A stretch of DNA of 64,000 bases from Streptomyces sp. AC550_RSS872 (lineage in GTDB: Bacteria > Actinomycetota > Actinomycetes > Streptomycetales > Streptomycetaceae). Below, piece after piece: positions 53,242 through 62,568 of this stretch. Where the stretch lies: NCBI RefSeq assembly GCF_019049285.1, contig NZ_JAGMUL010000021.1, positions 62,001-126,000 of the forward strand. The letters are read 5' to 3'. The first letter of the stretch is position 1. Every line of letters begins with the position of its first letter. The notes beneath the pieces are model-generated. The model searched no databases. It had not been told where the DNA came from and worked only from the letters and a program-made list of their open reading frames with translations. A program made the translations under genes and the position numbers.

Positions 53242-56200
53242 ATGTCGTTTACGCATCTCCATGTCGCCAGTGGCTACTCGCTGCGCTACGGGGCCAGCCA
53301 TCCGCATGCGCTTGTGGAGCGGGCGGCGGAACGCGGACTGGACGCTCTGGCACTGACCGACAGGGACTCCCTTGCCGGCGCCGTGCGCTTTGCGAAGGCG
53401 TGCGAGCGAGCTGGAGTGCGACCTCTGTTCGGTACTGATCTGGCAGTGCCCGGCGTGCCGGGATCCCGGTTGCCTGGGACGGAACGGCAGCGCACTCCGG
53501 CCAAGGGGGGTGCCTTTGTGACGGAAGCACCCTTCCGAGCGGTGTTCCTGGCTCGGTCCGCATCTGGCTGGGCCGAGCTGTGCCGTCTGATATCGACTGC
53601 GTCGGCTGAGGGAATCCGATGGGAGGACCTGACCGGCGGCGACGATGGGGTGTTCGTGCTGCTCGGGGCGGGTTCCGAGGTAGGGCGCGCACTGGCATCG
53701 GGGCGGCCGGACCGAGCGGCGCTGCTGCTGGAGCCATGGCGGGAGCGGTTCGGGGAGGCACTGCGGCTGGAAGTGGTCTGCCACGGACGGCCTGGCACCG
53801 GACCGGGATCGCTGCGCTTGGCCGCACGGATGGCAGGCTTCGCCGCCGAGCAGCAGGTGGAGGCCGTTCTCAGCAACAGCGTGCGATATGCCGACCCGTA
53901 CCAGCGGGAGGTCGCCGACATCCTGGATTCCGCGCGTTTGCTGATACCGATCGACAGCCGGGACGCGGCACGGCTGGACAGCGGGCAGCGATGGCTGAAG
54001 GACGCCGGAGAGATGGAACGGATAGCTGGGCAGGTCGCCGAAGCGATGGGCGGACGCGGCGCTGAGGCACAGCAGCTACTGAAAGCGACCGAGGAAACGG
54101 CGGCGGCCTGCGTGGTCGATCCGGGCGAGGCATTCGGACTGGGGCGGCTGAATCTGCCGGAGCCCGATTTGGTGGGTGCCACTGCGGAGTCGGCCGACCG
54201 AGTGCTGGCCGAACGGTGCGCGGCGGGCATGATGAACCGTGGCTATCACCGGGAAGTAGCGCGGTGGGACCGACTGGAGGATGAACTTCGGATCATCGCC
54301 GGGCACCGCTTCGCCAGCTACTTCCTGACCGTCGCCGAGGTCGCGACGGAGGCCAAGAAGATGGGCATCCGGGTCGCGGCGCGTGGCTCGGGAGTCGGGT
54401 CGCTGGTCACTCACCTGCTGGGGATCAGCCCGGTCGACCCGGTGGCGCACGGCCTGGTCATGGAGCGGTTCTTGTCCGCGCGGCGATCCGCGTTGCCCGA
54501 CATCGACCTGGACGTGGAGTCGGCTCGGAGGCTCGAGGTCTATCAGGCGGTACGCGAGAGATTCGGGGCGGCGAGAGTGGCGACGCTTGCGGTGTACAAG
54601 ACGTACCGAGTGCGTGGGGCGATCGAGGACGTGGCGCGGGCGCGGGGTGTGGACCCTGATCGGGCTGCTGAGCTATCCAAGGCGTTTCCTCACATCCGGG
54701 CCCGGGACGCGCGGGCGGCACTGACCGAACTGCCGGAGCTCCGCGAAGTCGCCGGTGAGGATCACGGCCGGTTGTGGGAACTGGTGGAAATGCTGGACGG
54801 CCTGCCGCACGAGGCCGCCATGCACCCGTGTGGACTCCTGGTGTCCAACGCCGGGTTGCTCGCGCGCACTCCGGTGATGCCGACCACCGTTGAGGGCATC
54901 GCCATGGCCCAGTTCGACAAGGAAGACATCGAGGACACTGGCCACCCAAAGATCGACATCATCGGCGTGCGGATGCAGTCAGCGCTCGCCCACGCCGTCG
55001 CCGAGATCGAGCGGGCCACCGGCGAGCACCTCGACCTGGACGACCCGGCACAGGTGCCGCCCGACGATCCGGCAACCTACGACCTGATCACATCCGGTGA
55101 CACCTTGGGTACGTTCCAGCTCGAAAGCCCAGGCCAGCGCGAGCTGGTCAGAAATCTGCGGCCACGGTCGTTCCTCGACCTGATCATCGACATCAGCCTG
55201 TTCCGGCCGGGCCCTGTGGCCGCGAACATGGTGAGCCCGATGATCGAGGCCCGCGACGGCCGAACCCAGGCCCGCTATCCACATCCGCACCTGAAGCCGA
55301 TCCTGGAGGAGACCAAAGGGCAGGTGGTCTTCCATGAACAGGTCATCGCGATCATGACCACGATGACAGGCTGCGACCGTGGAATGGCCGATGAGGCCCG
55401 CCGGGCACTGTCCGAACCAGACCGACGCGGCCGTATGCGGGCCTGGTTCGCCGCTGAGGCCCGCGTCCGCGGTTACCAGGCGCAGGTCATCCGAGAGGTC
55501 TGGGAGATCCTGGAAAGCTTCGGAAGTTTCGGCTTCGCGAAAGCGCACGCAGCGGCATTCGCGCAGCCTGCGTACCAGTCCAGCTGGCTCAAGGCCCACC
55601 GGATGGCGGCTTTGCTGGCCGGACTGCTCACCCATGATCCGGGGATGTACCACAAGAGAGTCCTGGCCGCAGATGCCCGTCGGCATGGGGTCCCTCTCCT
55701 GCTGCCCGACATCAACCACTCGCAGTCCGCACACACAATCGAACTGGTGTCTGGTAAGTGGGGAGTTCGGGTAGGTCTGTCCCAAGTGCGCGGCATCACC
55801 GAGGCCGAGGCCGAGCGAATCACCGGCGCGCAGCCCTACACCTCATTGGGCGACTTCTGGCAGCGCGCCCGGCCCAGTCGGCCGTTGGCCGAACGCCTGG
55901 CCCAGGTCGGGGCGATGGATGTCTTCGGACCTCGGCGTGAGTTGCTGCTGCAGATCGCCGAGTTTCACCGATCCAGCCGAGGTCATGACTCCACCTCGGG
56001 ACAACTCCCTATGGACAACGACTTCGACACGCCGGGGGATGGCAGCACTGCGGCGGGACTGCCGGTCATGAGTACCTCCGAGCAACTCGCCGCGGAACTC
56101 GACGTACTCGGCATGGACATCTCACGGCACTTGCTAGAAGATCACCAATCCTTGCTGGCCGACATCGGTGCGACCCCTGCCGCCGACCTGCCGCATCTGC

Positions 56201-56667
56201 GGCATGGCACCCCTGTCCTGGTCGCCGGCATCAAGGTCGCCACCCAGACCCCGCCAGTCCGCTCCGGCAAGCGCGTCATCTTCGCCACCCTCGACGATCC
56301 CAGCGGCCTGTCTGACCTGGCATTCTTCGAGGACAGCCACGCACGCTGCGCCCACACGGTCTTCCACAGCAGCCTGTTGCTGGTGCGCGGAACGGTAGCC
56401 CGGCGCCCGCCGCGCGCCTTCAGCATCACCGGCACCGCCGCCTGGAATCTGGCCGAACTCATCGACCTGTATCGCGACGGAGGCCCAACCGCCGTCGCTA
56501 ACCACCTCGCCCGTCCGGCGGCCGCAGCCGGCCCGACCGCCGCACGCCGGACCATTACCCAGCCCACCGGATATGAACTGCACCCCTGGGCCGACTTGAA
56601 GCCTCCAGGTGCTCCGGCCATCAACGGAAGAACCTTCCACCACTCCAGCCCTGGAAGTGCCGGGTGA
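53242..56667 (+). CDS. dnaE2: Error-prone DNA polymerase III alpha subunit (DnaE2/ImuC type), intact
   Basis: The 1141-aa protein starts at ATG 53242, after AGGAGG; a GTG two codons earlier overlaps the ribosome site. PHP domain: FTHLHVASGYSLRYGASH, ALTDRD. Polymerase core: AARGSGVGSLVTHLLG, PDIDLDVESARR (two catalytic Asp), DTLGTFQLESPGQREL and LFRPGPVAANM. GSFGFAKAHAAAFAQPAYQ is intact, where the other copy is split. A helix-hairpin-helix part and an OB-fold end (VRSGKRVIFATLDDPSGLSDL) follow. It lacks the long C-terminal tail of replicative DnaE, so it is likely a translesion polymerase, SOS-induced and acting with the next gene. Confidence 0.93.
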   Translation: MSFTHLHVASGYSLRYGASHPHALVERAAERGLDALALTDRDSLAGAVRFAKACERAGVRPLFGTDLAVPGVPGSRLPGTERQRTPAKGGAFVTEAPFRAVFLARSASGWAELCRLISTASAEGIRWEDLTGGDDGVFVLLGAGSEVGRALASGRPDRAALLLEPWRERFGEALRLEVVCHGRPGTGPGSLRLAARMAGFAAEQQVEAVLSNSVRYADPYQREVADILDSARLLIPIDSRDAARLDSGQRWLKDAGEMERIAGQVAEAMGGRGAEAQQLLKATEETAAACVVDPGEAFGLGRLNLPEPDLVGATAESADRVLAERCAAGMMNRGYHREVARWDRLEDELRIIAGHRFASYFLTVAEVATEAKKMGIRVAARGSGVGSLVTHLLGISPVDPVAHGLVMERFLSARRSALPDIDLDVESARRLEVYQAVRERFGAARVATLAVYKTYRVRGAIEDVARARGVDPDRAAELSKAFPHIRARDARAALTELPELREVAGEDHGRLWELVEMLDGLPHEAAMHPCGLLVSNAGLLARTPVMPTTVEGIAMAQFDKEDIEDTGHPKIDIIGVRMQSALAHAVAEIERATGEHLDLDDPAQVPPDDPATYDLITSGDTLGTFQLESPGQRELVRNLRPRSFLDLIIDISLFRPGPVAANMVSPMIEARDGRTQARYPHPHLKPILEETKGQVVFHEQVIAIMTTMTGCDRGMADEARRALSEPDRRGRMRAWFAAEARVRGYQAQVIREVWEILESFGSFGFAKAHAAAFAQPAYQSSWLKAHRMAALLAGLLTHDPGMYHKRVLAADARRHGVPLLLPDINHSQSAHTIELVSGKWGVRVGLSQVRGITEAEAERITGAQPYTSLGDFWQRARPSRPLAERLAQVGAMDVFGPRRELLLQIAEFHRSSRGHDSTSGQLPMDNDFDTPGDGSTAAGLPVMSTSEQLAAELDVLGMDISRHLLEDHQSLLADIGATPAADLPHLRHGTPVLVAGIKVATQTPPVRSGKRVIFATLDDPSGLSDLAFFEDSHARCAHTVFHSSLLLVRGTVARRPPRAFSITGTAAWNLAELIDLYRDGGPTAVANHLARPAAAAGPTAARRTITQPTGYELHPWADLKPPGAPAINGRTFHHSSPGSAG

Positions 56668-57644
56668 CCACGATGATCCTCTACATCCACTTCGGCCCAT
56701 GCCGCGAAGAAATGTTTCGTCAACTTCTGGGAATGCTCGGCGAGGTCACCCCGGTCGTGCAGGGACTACCACCCGATGCGGCATACGTAGACGTGTCGGG
56801 GAGCGTGCGGTACTTCGATCGCGACGCCACCGAGCTGGCGGCCCTGATCCGCATGCGTGCTGCCGCAGGTTTCGACGCCGACTGCACGATCGGCGTCGCC
56901 CCCAACCCGCTGCTCGCGCAACTGGCCGCCAACCGCGGAGCACCCGGCGCGATCCGCACCATCCCCGACACCCCTCAGGACATCGTCGCCTTCCTGGCAG
57001 GTCTGCCGGCGGCAGCCCTGCCAGGAGTAGGGCCGGCGACAGTACGCACCTTGGCCTCCTACGGCCTGACCACCCTCGACACGATTGCGGTCACACCGCT
57101 GTCCACACTTCAACGCATCCTGGGCACGGCCGCCGGGCGGCAGCTACACCAGCGGGCGGCCGGTATCGACCCCACTCGTGTCACCCCCGGAGCCCTGCCT
57201 CGTTCCCTCTGCGCAGAACACCATTTCGGGCGAGACGAACTCAATCCGGACCAGCAGCGCCGTGTCCTGTCACACCTGGTCGAACGCCTCGGAACCCAAC
57301 TCCGCAGCGAACAACAGGTCTGTCGATCCCTGAGCCTGACCGTCAGATACGCCGATCACTCGACGACCACGCGCAACCGCACCTTGTCGGAGCCCACCGC
57401 ACACAGCCCACAACTGCGCCTTGCCACCTACGCGTTGTACGCCACCCTCGGCCTGCAGCGAGCCAGGGTCCGAGGCATCACCCTGCGGGCGGACGGCCTG
57501 TTCGACGCGAACTCGGCCACTCGACAGCTCACCTTCGGTACCAGCGACGACAAGACACGCCGGATCGAGGCCGCAGCTGATAGGGCTAGGGCCCGCTTCG
57601 GGCCCAATGCAGTTCGACCCGCCAGCACAGCGGGACTGGTGTGA
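56664..57644 (+). CDS. imuB: ImuB-like catalytically deficient Y-family polymerase
   Basis: The 326-aa protein starts at a GTG overlapping the dnaE2 stop (GTGA). It has the Y-family layout: palm (AAYVDVSGSVRYF), IRMRAAAGFDADCTIGVAPNPLLAQLAA, fingers/thumb with ALPGVGPATVRTLASYG (helix-hairpin-helix) and a little-finger end. The catalytic carboxylates are altered: YxD is ILYIHFGP and SIDE is PPDAA. That is the ImuB state, a hub linking DnaE2 to the sliding clamp. It is shorter than mycobacterial ImuB, and no clear clamp-binding motif was found. Confidence 0.88.
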   Translation: MTTMILYIHFGPCREEMFRQLLGMLGEVTPVVQGLPPDAAYVDVSGSVRYFDRDATELAALIRMRAAAGFDADCTIGVAPNPLLAQLAANRGAPGAIRTIPDTPQDIVAFLAGLPAAALPGVGPATVRTLASYGLTTLDTIAVTPLSTLQRILGTAAGRQLHQRAAGIDPTRVTPGALPRSLCAEHHFGRDELNPDQQRRVLSHLVERLGTQLRSEQQVCRSLSLTVRYADHSTTTRNRTLSEPTAHSPQLRLATYALYATLGLQRARVRGITLRADGLFDANSATRQLTFGTSDDKTRRIEAAADRARARFGPNAVRPASTAGLV

Positions 57645-57714
57645 CCGCCTGGGATGCCGACAGCGCTGAACACATGCCGAGAGCGATCACGAGGTCTGCG
57701 CCCCCTGGGTCACA

Positions 57715-60700
57715 TCACTGGCTTGCCCATTCGTCGGTCTTCCTGTCGATGTCGATCGCCCCGGCCTCTACCAAGGAGTCCAAGAGATCCAGAGTGCGCT
57801 CACGCTCCGAGCTCCCTGCACGAGTACTGGCATAGAGGGAGAGAACAACATCGGCTACCTCAAAGGCGATCGCGGAGTCGCGCGTACTGATGTCGCCCAC
57901 AGTCCGATTGCCAGCGCTGAGCCAGGTTTCACACAAGGACAGCCCCGCAGCAACCGGCAACTCTGCCCCTGCTTGGTCGAGTGCGTGAAAGACCTCCTGA
58001 GGGGCATCTGCGAACGCCAATGTCGGTACCAGAGCCGTCAAGAGCCGCTCGCGCCTGATCAACGATCCGTTTACATGGCGTACGAACCCGATCGCTGCTT
58101 TGCGCACAGCCTGATCTTCATCGTCGAGTAGGCGTACAAGTAGTCCCTCATCCGCGCCCACCTCGGCATCCGAGACCCGGGATACCTGAGGCAGATCCTC
58201 GACGTGCACGGCCAGCGCTTCGGCCACTCCGCTGCGTGAAGCCGCATCAAGGAGGCTCTGTTCGAACAGATCTTGCGGGTGCGGTCTCCGCTCCGGCTCC
58301 AAGGACCCAATGCCCAGGAAAGCGGCCATCGCAGCGAGGGTACCGCCGCGTCGGCGGGCATCCGGTGAGTCGGCCTCCAGCATGCGTTGGACGAGGGTAA
58401 GTCCCAGATCTGCATTGCTACGGAGCAGTTGCCACGTGAGCCGGTCAAGGTAGGGGGCGACGAACTGGGCGTCATCGGCCAGACTGAGCCAGTGGCTGCT
58501 CAGTTCAGAGGCAGCACCCTGGTCCGACAGATGGACGCGGGTCAGGATCACTGGACACCAGATGCGGACCTGGTCTGCGTCATCAACCACAAGGCTCCGG
58601 ATGGCCGGCAGGAGTGCCTTCAGCCGCTCCGCTCTGTGCTCCCCCGGGCCAAGCAGTTGTGCGATGCAGAAAGCCGCAGCACCTCGGTCAGAATTCAGAC
58701 CCGCATTGGCGTGCTCCTCGCCGGGATCGGGCGCCGCACTCGGGCTCGGGTCGACCGCAGTCGTAGCCACAGCGACGAGCCAGGCGAGTACCCGCTCAGG
58801 CAATTGCGCACCCGCAAGCTTGTCCAGCAGTGAGCACAGTTGCCGATTGAAGGCTGCGACTCCCCAACCCGACACAGTTGCGACCGTGTCGACGACCGCA
58901 CTGAGTATCCCGTCAGAGGGCAGATCAAGAGCACTGCCAATCCCGCGGAGGACAGCGAGCGTGCACCGGTGATCGTGCTGCGGACCGATGCGAGCCGTCA
59001 CGCATCGCGCAAACCGGGCAGGCTCAGAACGCGCCGCTGACTCCAAAGTCCCCAGGCGAACCGGGAATTGGTCGTAGTTGTTGATTGCTTCGATCCATTG
59101 GTCATCGGTCAGCGGTCCCGGTTCAGATTCGGAGTCCCCTCCCCGGAGTTGGTGTACCCACGCGTCGGAGGTTGTCGGCGCCGACCCGAATGATTCCGTC
59201 AGCCGAGTGAGCCGTTCACGCGCCGATTGTTCAAGGCGGGCACCAATCCGCCGTTCGATGAGGGAGAGCACCACGAGCTGCTCATGGGCCAGTTGCTGAT
59301 CTCTGCTCACGGAAGTGGCGGTTGAACTGGAGCTACTCACCGAGGCGGAGGCGGCATCAAGGTCCAGCGATGCATACGGTGCGATGGCCAGGGCAACTGC
59401 GCTTTCTCGGATCGACTCTGTACCTACGTCCGCAAGATGGGCCAGGACCTCACCCCAAGCCCAGGCAACCGTGGAATTCAGAGGAAGGCCACGCACATCG
59501 CCTCGTGAAGCCCAGGCCAGAGCAGCCGGGTGCAGCTCTGGCGCGCACTGACTGAAGGCGGAGGCTGCAAGTTGATGAGCCAAAAGGAGATCAGTCGAGG
59601 TGCACTGCTCAAGGTACTGGGCCCCCTCGGCCGGATGTTCGGCGGCAGCCAGACACAGTGCCGTCTGCAATCCCTCGACCACTTCCCCTTCCAGATCAGG
59701 AGGCAATCCAACGGCCGTGCCGAAACCTCTATCCCGTAGCCCGGGGCCGCCGTCATCCGGAGTTCCGGTGGGATGCCACCTCACCTCGAAGTCGATCTCC
59801 TTGAGCTCTGCGAGCAACGGCTCGGTCAGCTTCTCCAGGAAAGCAAGCGGATCACGCTCAGCGGCACGCTGGAAGATCCGAAGACCCGTTCCCTCCCGGG
59901 ACAGAAAGATCGAATGATCGAAAGCGTTACGAGCCCCAGCAGCCCTTGCGATCTGTGCCCGAGTTTCAAGCCAGGCACGCAGAGCGGTCGCGACTGGCGC
60001 GGCGGTACGCCCTGCAAGGGTGCTGAGAGCGTGGAATCCATTTGAGCCGAACAGCGCAGCCACAGCCTTGCCCAATACGGTCTGTTCAGAGGCGTTTTCT
60101 CCCGCTGCGCTCTCCGACATGGCTGCGTAGCCATTCCCGACCGTCATCGCGGTCGCACAGTAGAGATCTACGGTGGCTTGACCTGCGGTCGGACCAGCGA
60201 GAAAAACCGTCCACAGGAACATGGGCGTCCACGGCAGGGCAATGCTCGGGTCACGTGCCACAGGTACCAGGCCCGCGCAGATCTCTTCTGGTGAGACCCG
60301 CGCTGATTCGGTCAGCATCCACCGGGTTTGGTCTGAGGAGAACCCTGACAATCCGTTGCTTGGAGCCGCGCGCCGGCTGACGTCACCGTCGAAGCCGGCA
60401 CTAACGCTGTCCATCAGCCCGTGGTTCAGCAGGTGGGGGACGAACCCAGAGCTCACCAGAACACGCGTGGCATTTCGAGAGAGAGGGTCGGCGGAGTTGA
60501 CAGCAAGGTTGATGACATCCTCGAACTCATAAGACTTCACTGGGGCAATAGACTTCAGCCACGTCAGTACGGCTGCACGGATGTGCGATCGGCGACCTGT
60601 TGCATGCGGGAGTATGGCTTCGAGATCTGCTTTGTATTGGTCCAGATCGAGTTCGCGTTCGAGGGAAAGGACAGCACGAACCAGGCGTCGGCACATCAAG

Positions 60701-62442
60701 TCCTGGGAGTTGCCCTGGATCAGACTGACGGCCGAACCGCTGGCTTGGATGTGCTGCCTCGCGAATGCATAGTCGAAGTACTCCTCGTGGAAGAAGCGTA
60801 CTCGGCCACGGTCCTCGACCAGCACGCCTTCCCCGATGAGTGCGTCCAGTGTGTCCGGACCGGGTTCACCGATGACATTGCGAGGGGCGGAGAGGGATCC
60901 CATGCCGCTGAGCCGGCGGGCGAACGCTGAGATACCCTGGGCATAACTATCGACACCAAGACGCTGAATGAGTCGTCTACGCATCTCACCGTCGAAGGAA
61001 TCAAGCAACTGCGTCAGTGTTGTGGCATGTGCGATGTCGAATTCTGCTCGCCCGCCGCCGCCGGGATCGGAGACCATTTCTGCGAGCAAGCGCAGAGCGA
61101 ACGGACTGCTCAGCAAATTCCGCTGTCTGACGGACAGACCAGTGGGATCGACTCCCAACCCCATCAGAGCTTCGCGGACGTGCTCATCGGCGAGAGGACC
61201 GAGGTCAATCACCGTGAAGTCGCCCAACAAATTCTTGAGTTGGCGGTCGTGGGCCAGGTCGTAGCGACGGCAAGCGACGAGTAGTCGCATGTCAGCACTG
61301 GCCCGTGCCGTCTCGAGTACTTCCCGAATCCCACCAAGGACGGGATCGCCCTGGCCGCTGAAACGGGACAGCGCATCCAGTTGATCAATTACCAGGACAC
61401 TGGATTCACCGGCAGCCGCTCGCTCCAGAACCGCGGATGGAGAGGCACCGAAGCCGACTGCATCCTGTGCTCCCAATTGACGTGCCGTATACGATGCGTC
61501 CGTCACATCGAGACGAAGTGCCCCGACAACTACGCCGTCCGCTGCCAGCCGCGCGCATACCTCAGCCAGCGTGGTGGATTTTCCGGCGCCGGGAGCGCCG
61601 ACCACGACTAGGCCAGGACCTCCGGCCGGGGCCTTCAAAGTATTGACGATCTGCTCGACCTCGGGGCGGGCGATCAATGAAAGGGTTTCTGGCCTTCGTC
61701 GACGCACTCCTTCGACGTAGCGCTCACTGACTTCCCGGACGGTTACAACAGAAGAGTGGTCGTACCCATCACGAGGCCTGTATCCCTCTTCTTGCAATGC
61801 CGACCACAGGAACTGAGCTGTCAGCGGGGTCGAGAGGTGCTCCAAGAGGAGATCGCCGATGAATAGCAAGGCATTCTTCGGGTTCCCGGTTACTTGTGTC
61901 TCCAAGGACCCTATCGCTGCGTCCTTGAGGGGGTGATCGTTGATCAGGTGGAAGGTGAAGCCTCGAAGCAGACTACGCACCCCGGCATGGTCCGCTTCCC
62001 ATGCGTCAAGGAGGGTGTCTACGTCTGCTTCTTCGGCTTCCGTGAAGGAGGCCGTCCAATCGTCCAGAGAGAGTCGACGAGCCTTGTCCGACAAGTTCTC
62101 CAAAGCGCATGACTTGCCCGAGGCGAAAACCACCTCGGTTCCCTGCCTCAAATGGCGCTCGAACGGATCCAGCAGGCCCTCTGTCCGAAGGGCATTCAGC
62201 GTCCACGAAGAGGCACGGCTGCGCTTGCACTGATGCACCTGGCCCGGCCCTGACGGCTGATGGCCGTAGAGACGAAATTCCACTGCCTCGCCAGGGGGGC
62301 CTGGAACCTCGACTTGGATGGAGTCATAGTGGCCGCGAAGGACCGGAACCACGCCTCGCCAGATCGTCCACCAGCCTTCGTAGCGGTTGCCTAGCTTGTC
62401 GGCAACCCCGCCACCCATGGCCGACACTCGTTCACCTGCCAC
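57715..62442 (-). CDS. 1575-aa Avs-like nuclease-STAND defence protein
   Basis: It starts at GTG 62442 after GGAGGAGGCAG. The N-terminal restriction-type domain has ADKLGNRYEGWW (13-25), the acidic E55 in AVEFRLYG and H-Q-C-K at 70-73, matching the E...QxK site of Cap4/Mrr-type nucleases. The STAND ATPase follows: VVVGAPGAGKSTTL (279-292) and Walker B SVLVIDQLDAL near 355. About 1000 residues of helical repeat form the sensor. This is the layout of antiviral STAND proteins, which detect a phage protein and then cut DNA. It is convergent with imuB, 70 bases apart. Confidence 0.85.
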   Translation of the reverse strand: MAGERVSAMGGGVADKLGNRYEGWWTIWRGVVPVLRGHYDSIQVEVPGPPGEAVEFRLYGHQPSGPGQVHQCKRSRASSWTLNALRTEGLLDPFERHLRQGTEVVFASGKSCALENLSDKARRLSLDDWTASFTEAEEADVDTLLDAWEADHAGVRSLLRGFTFHLINDHPLKDAAIGSLETQVTGNPKNALLFIGDLLLEHLSTPLTAQFLWSALQEEGYRPRDGYDHSSVVTVREVSERYVEGVRRRRPETLSLIARPEVEQIVNTLKAPAGGPGLVVVGAPGAGKSTTLAEVCARLAADGVVVGALRLDVTDASYTARQLGAQDAVGFGASPSAVLERAAAGESSVLVIDQLDALSRFSGQGDPVLGGIREVLETARASADMRLLVACRRYDLAHDRQLKNLLGDFTVIDLGPLADEHVREALMGLGVDPTGLSVRQRNLLSSPFALRLLAEMVSDPGGGGRAEFDIAHATTLTQLLDSFDGEMRRRLIQRLGVDSYAQGISAFARRLSGMGSLSAPRNVIGEPGPDTLDALIGEGVLVEDRGRVRFFHEEYFDYAFARQHIQASGSAVSLIQGNSQDLMCRRLVRAVLSLERELDLDQYKADLEAILPHATGRRSHIRAAVLTWLKSIAPVKSYEFEDVINLAVNSADPLSRNATRVLVSSGFVPHLLNHGLMDSVSAGFDGDVSRRAAPSNGLSGFSSDQTRWMLTESARVSPEEICAGLVPVARDPSIALPWTPMFLWTVFLAGPTAGQATVDLYCATAMTVGNGYAAMSESAAGENASEQTVLGKAVAALFGSNGFHALSTLAGRTAAPVATALRAWLETRAQIARAAGARNAFDHSIFLSREGTGLRIFQRAAERDPLAFLEKLTEPLLAELKEIDFEVRWHPTGTPDDGGPGLRDRGFGTAVGLPPDLEGEVVEGLQTALCLAAAEHPAEGAQYLEQCTSTDLLLAHQLAASAFSQCAPELHPAALAWASRGDVRGLPLNSTVAWAWGEVLAHLADVGTESIRESAVALAIAPYASLDLDAASASVSSSSSTATSVSRDQQLAHEQLVVLSLIERRIGARLEQSARERLTRLTESFGSAPTTSDAWVHQLRGGDSESEPGPLTDDQWIEAINNYDQFPVRLGTLESAARSEPARFARCVTARIGPQHDHRCTLAVLRGIGSALDLPSDGILSAVVDTVATVSGWGVAAFNRQLCSLLDKLAGAQLPERVLAWLVAVATTAVDPSPSAAPDPGEEHANAGLNSDRGAAAFCIAQLLGPGEHRAERLKALLPAIRSLVVDDADQVRIWCPVILTRVHLSDQGAASELSSHWLSLADDAQFVAPYLDRLTWQLLRSNADLGLTLVQRMLEADSPDARRRGGTLAAMAAFLGIGSLEPERRPHPQDLFEQSLLDAASRSGVAEALAVHVEDLPQVSRVSDAEVGADEGLLVRLLDDEDQAVRKAAIGFVRHVNGSLIRRERLLTALVPTLAFADAPQEVFHALDQAGAELPVAAGLSLCETWLSAGNRTVGDISTRDSAIAFEVADVVLSLYASTRAGSSERERTLDLLDSLVEAGAIDIDRKTDEWASQ

Positions 62443-62568
62443 GGACCTGCCTCCTCCCCGCCGTTAGTAGGAGCCTCTCATGAGATTGCCTCCGGTGCTG
62501 CTGGTCCCGGCAGTGGGCTGTGATGAAGCACGGTGGCCATAGGTGACTGAGCTCTGACGTTCCAGTCC

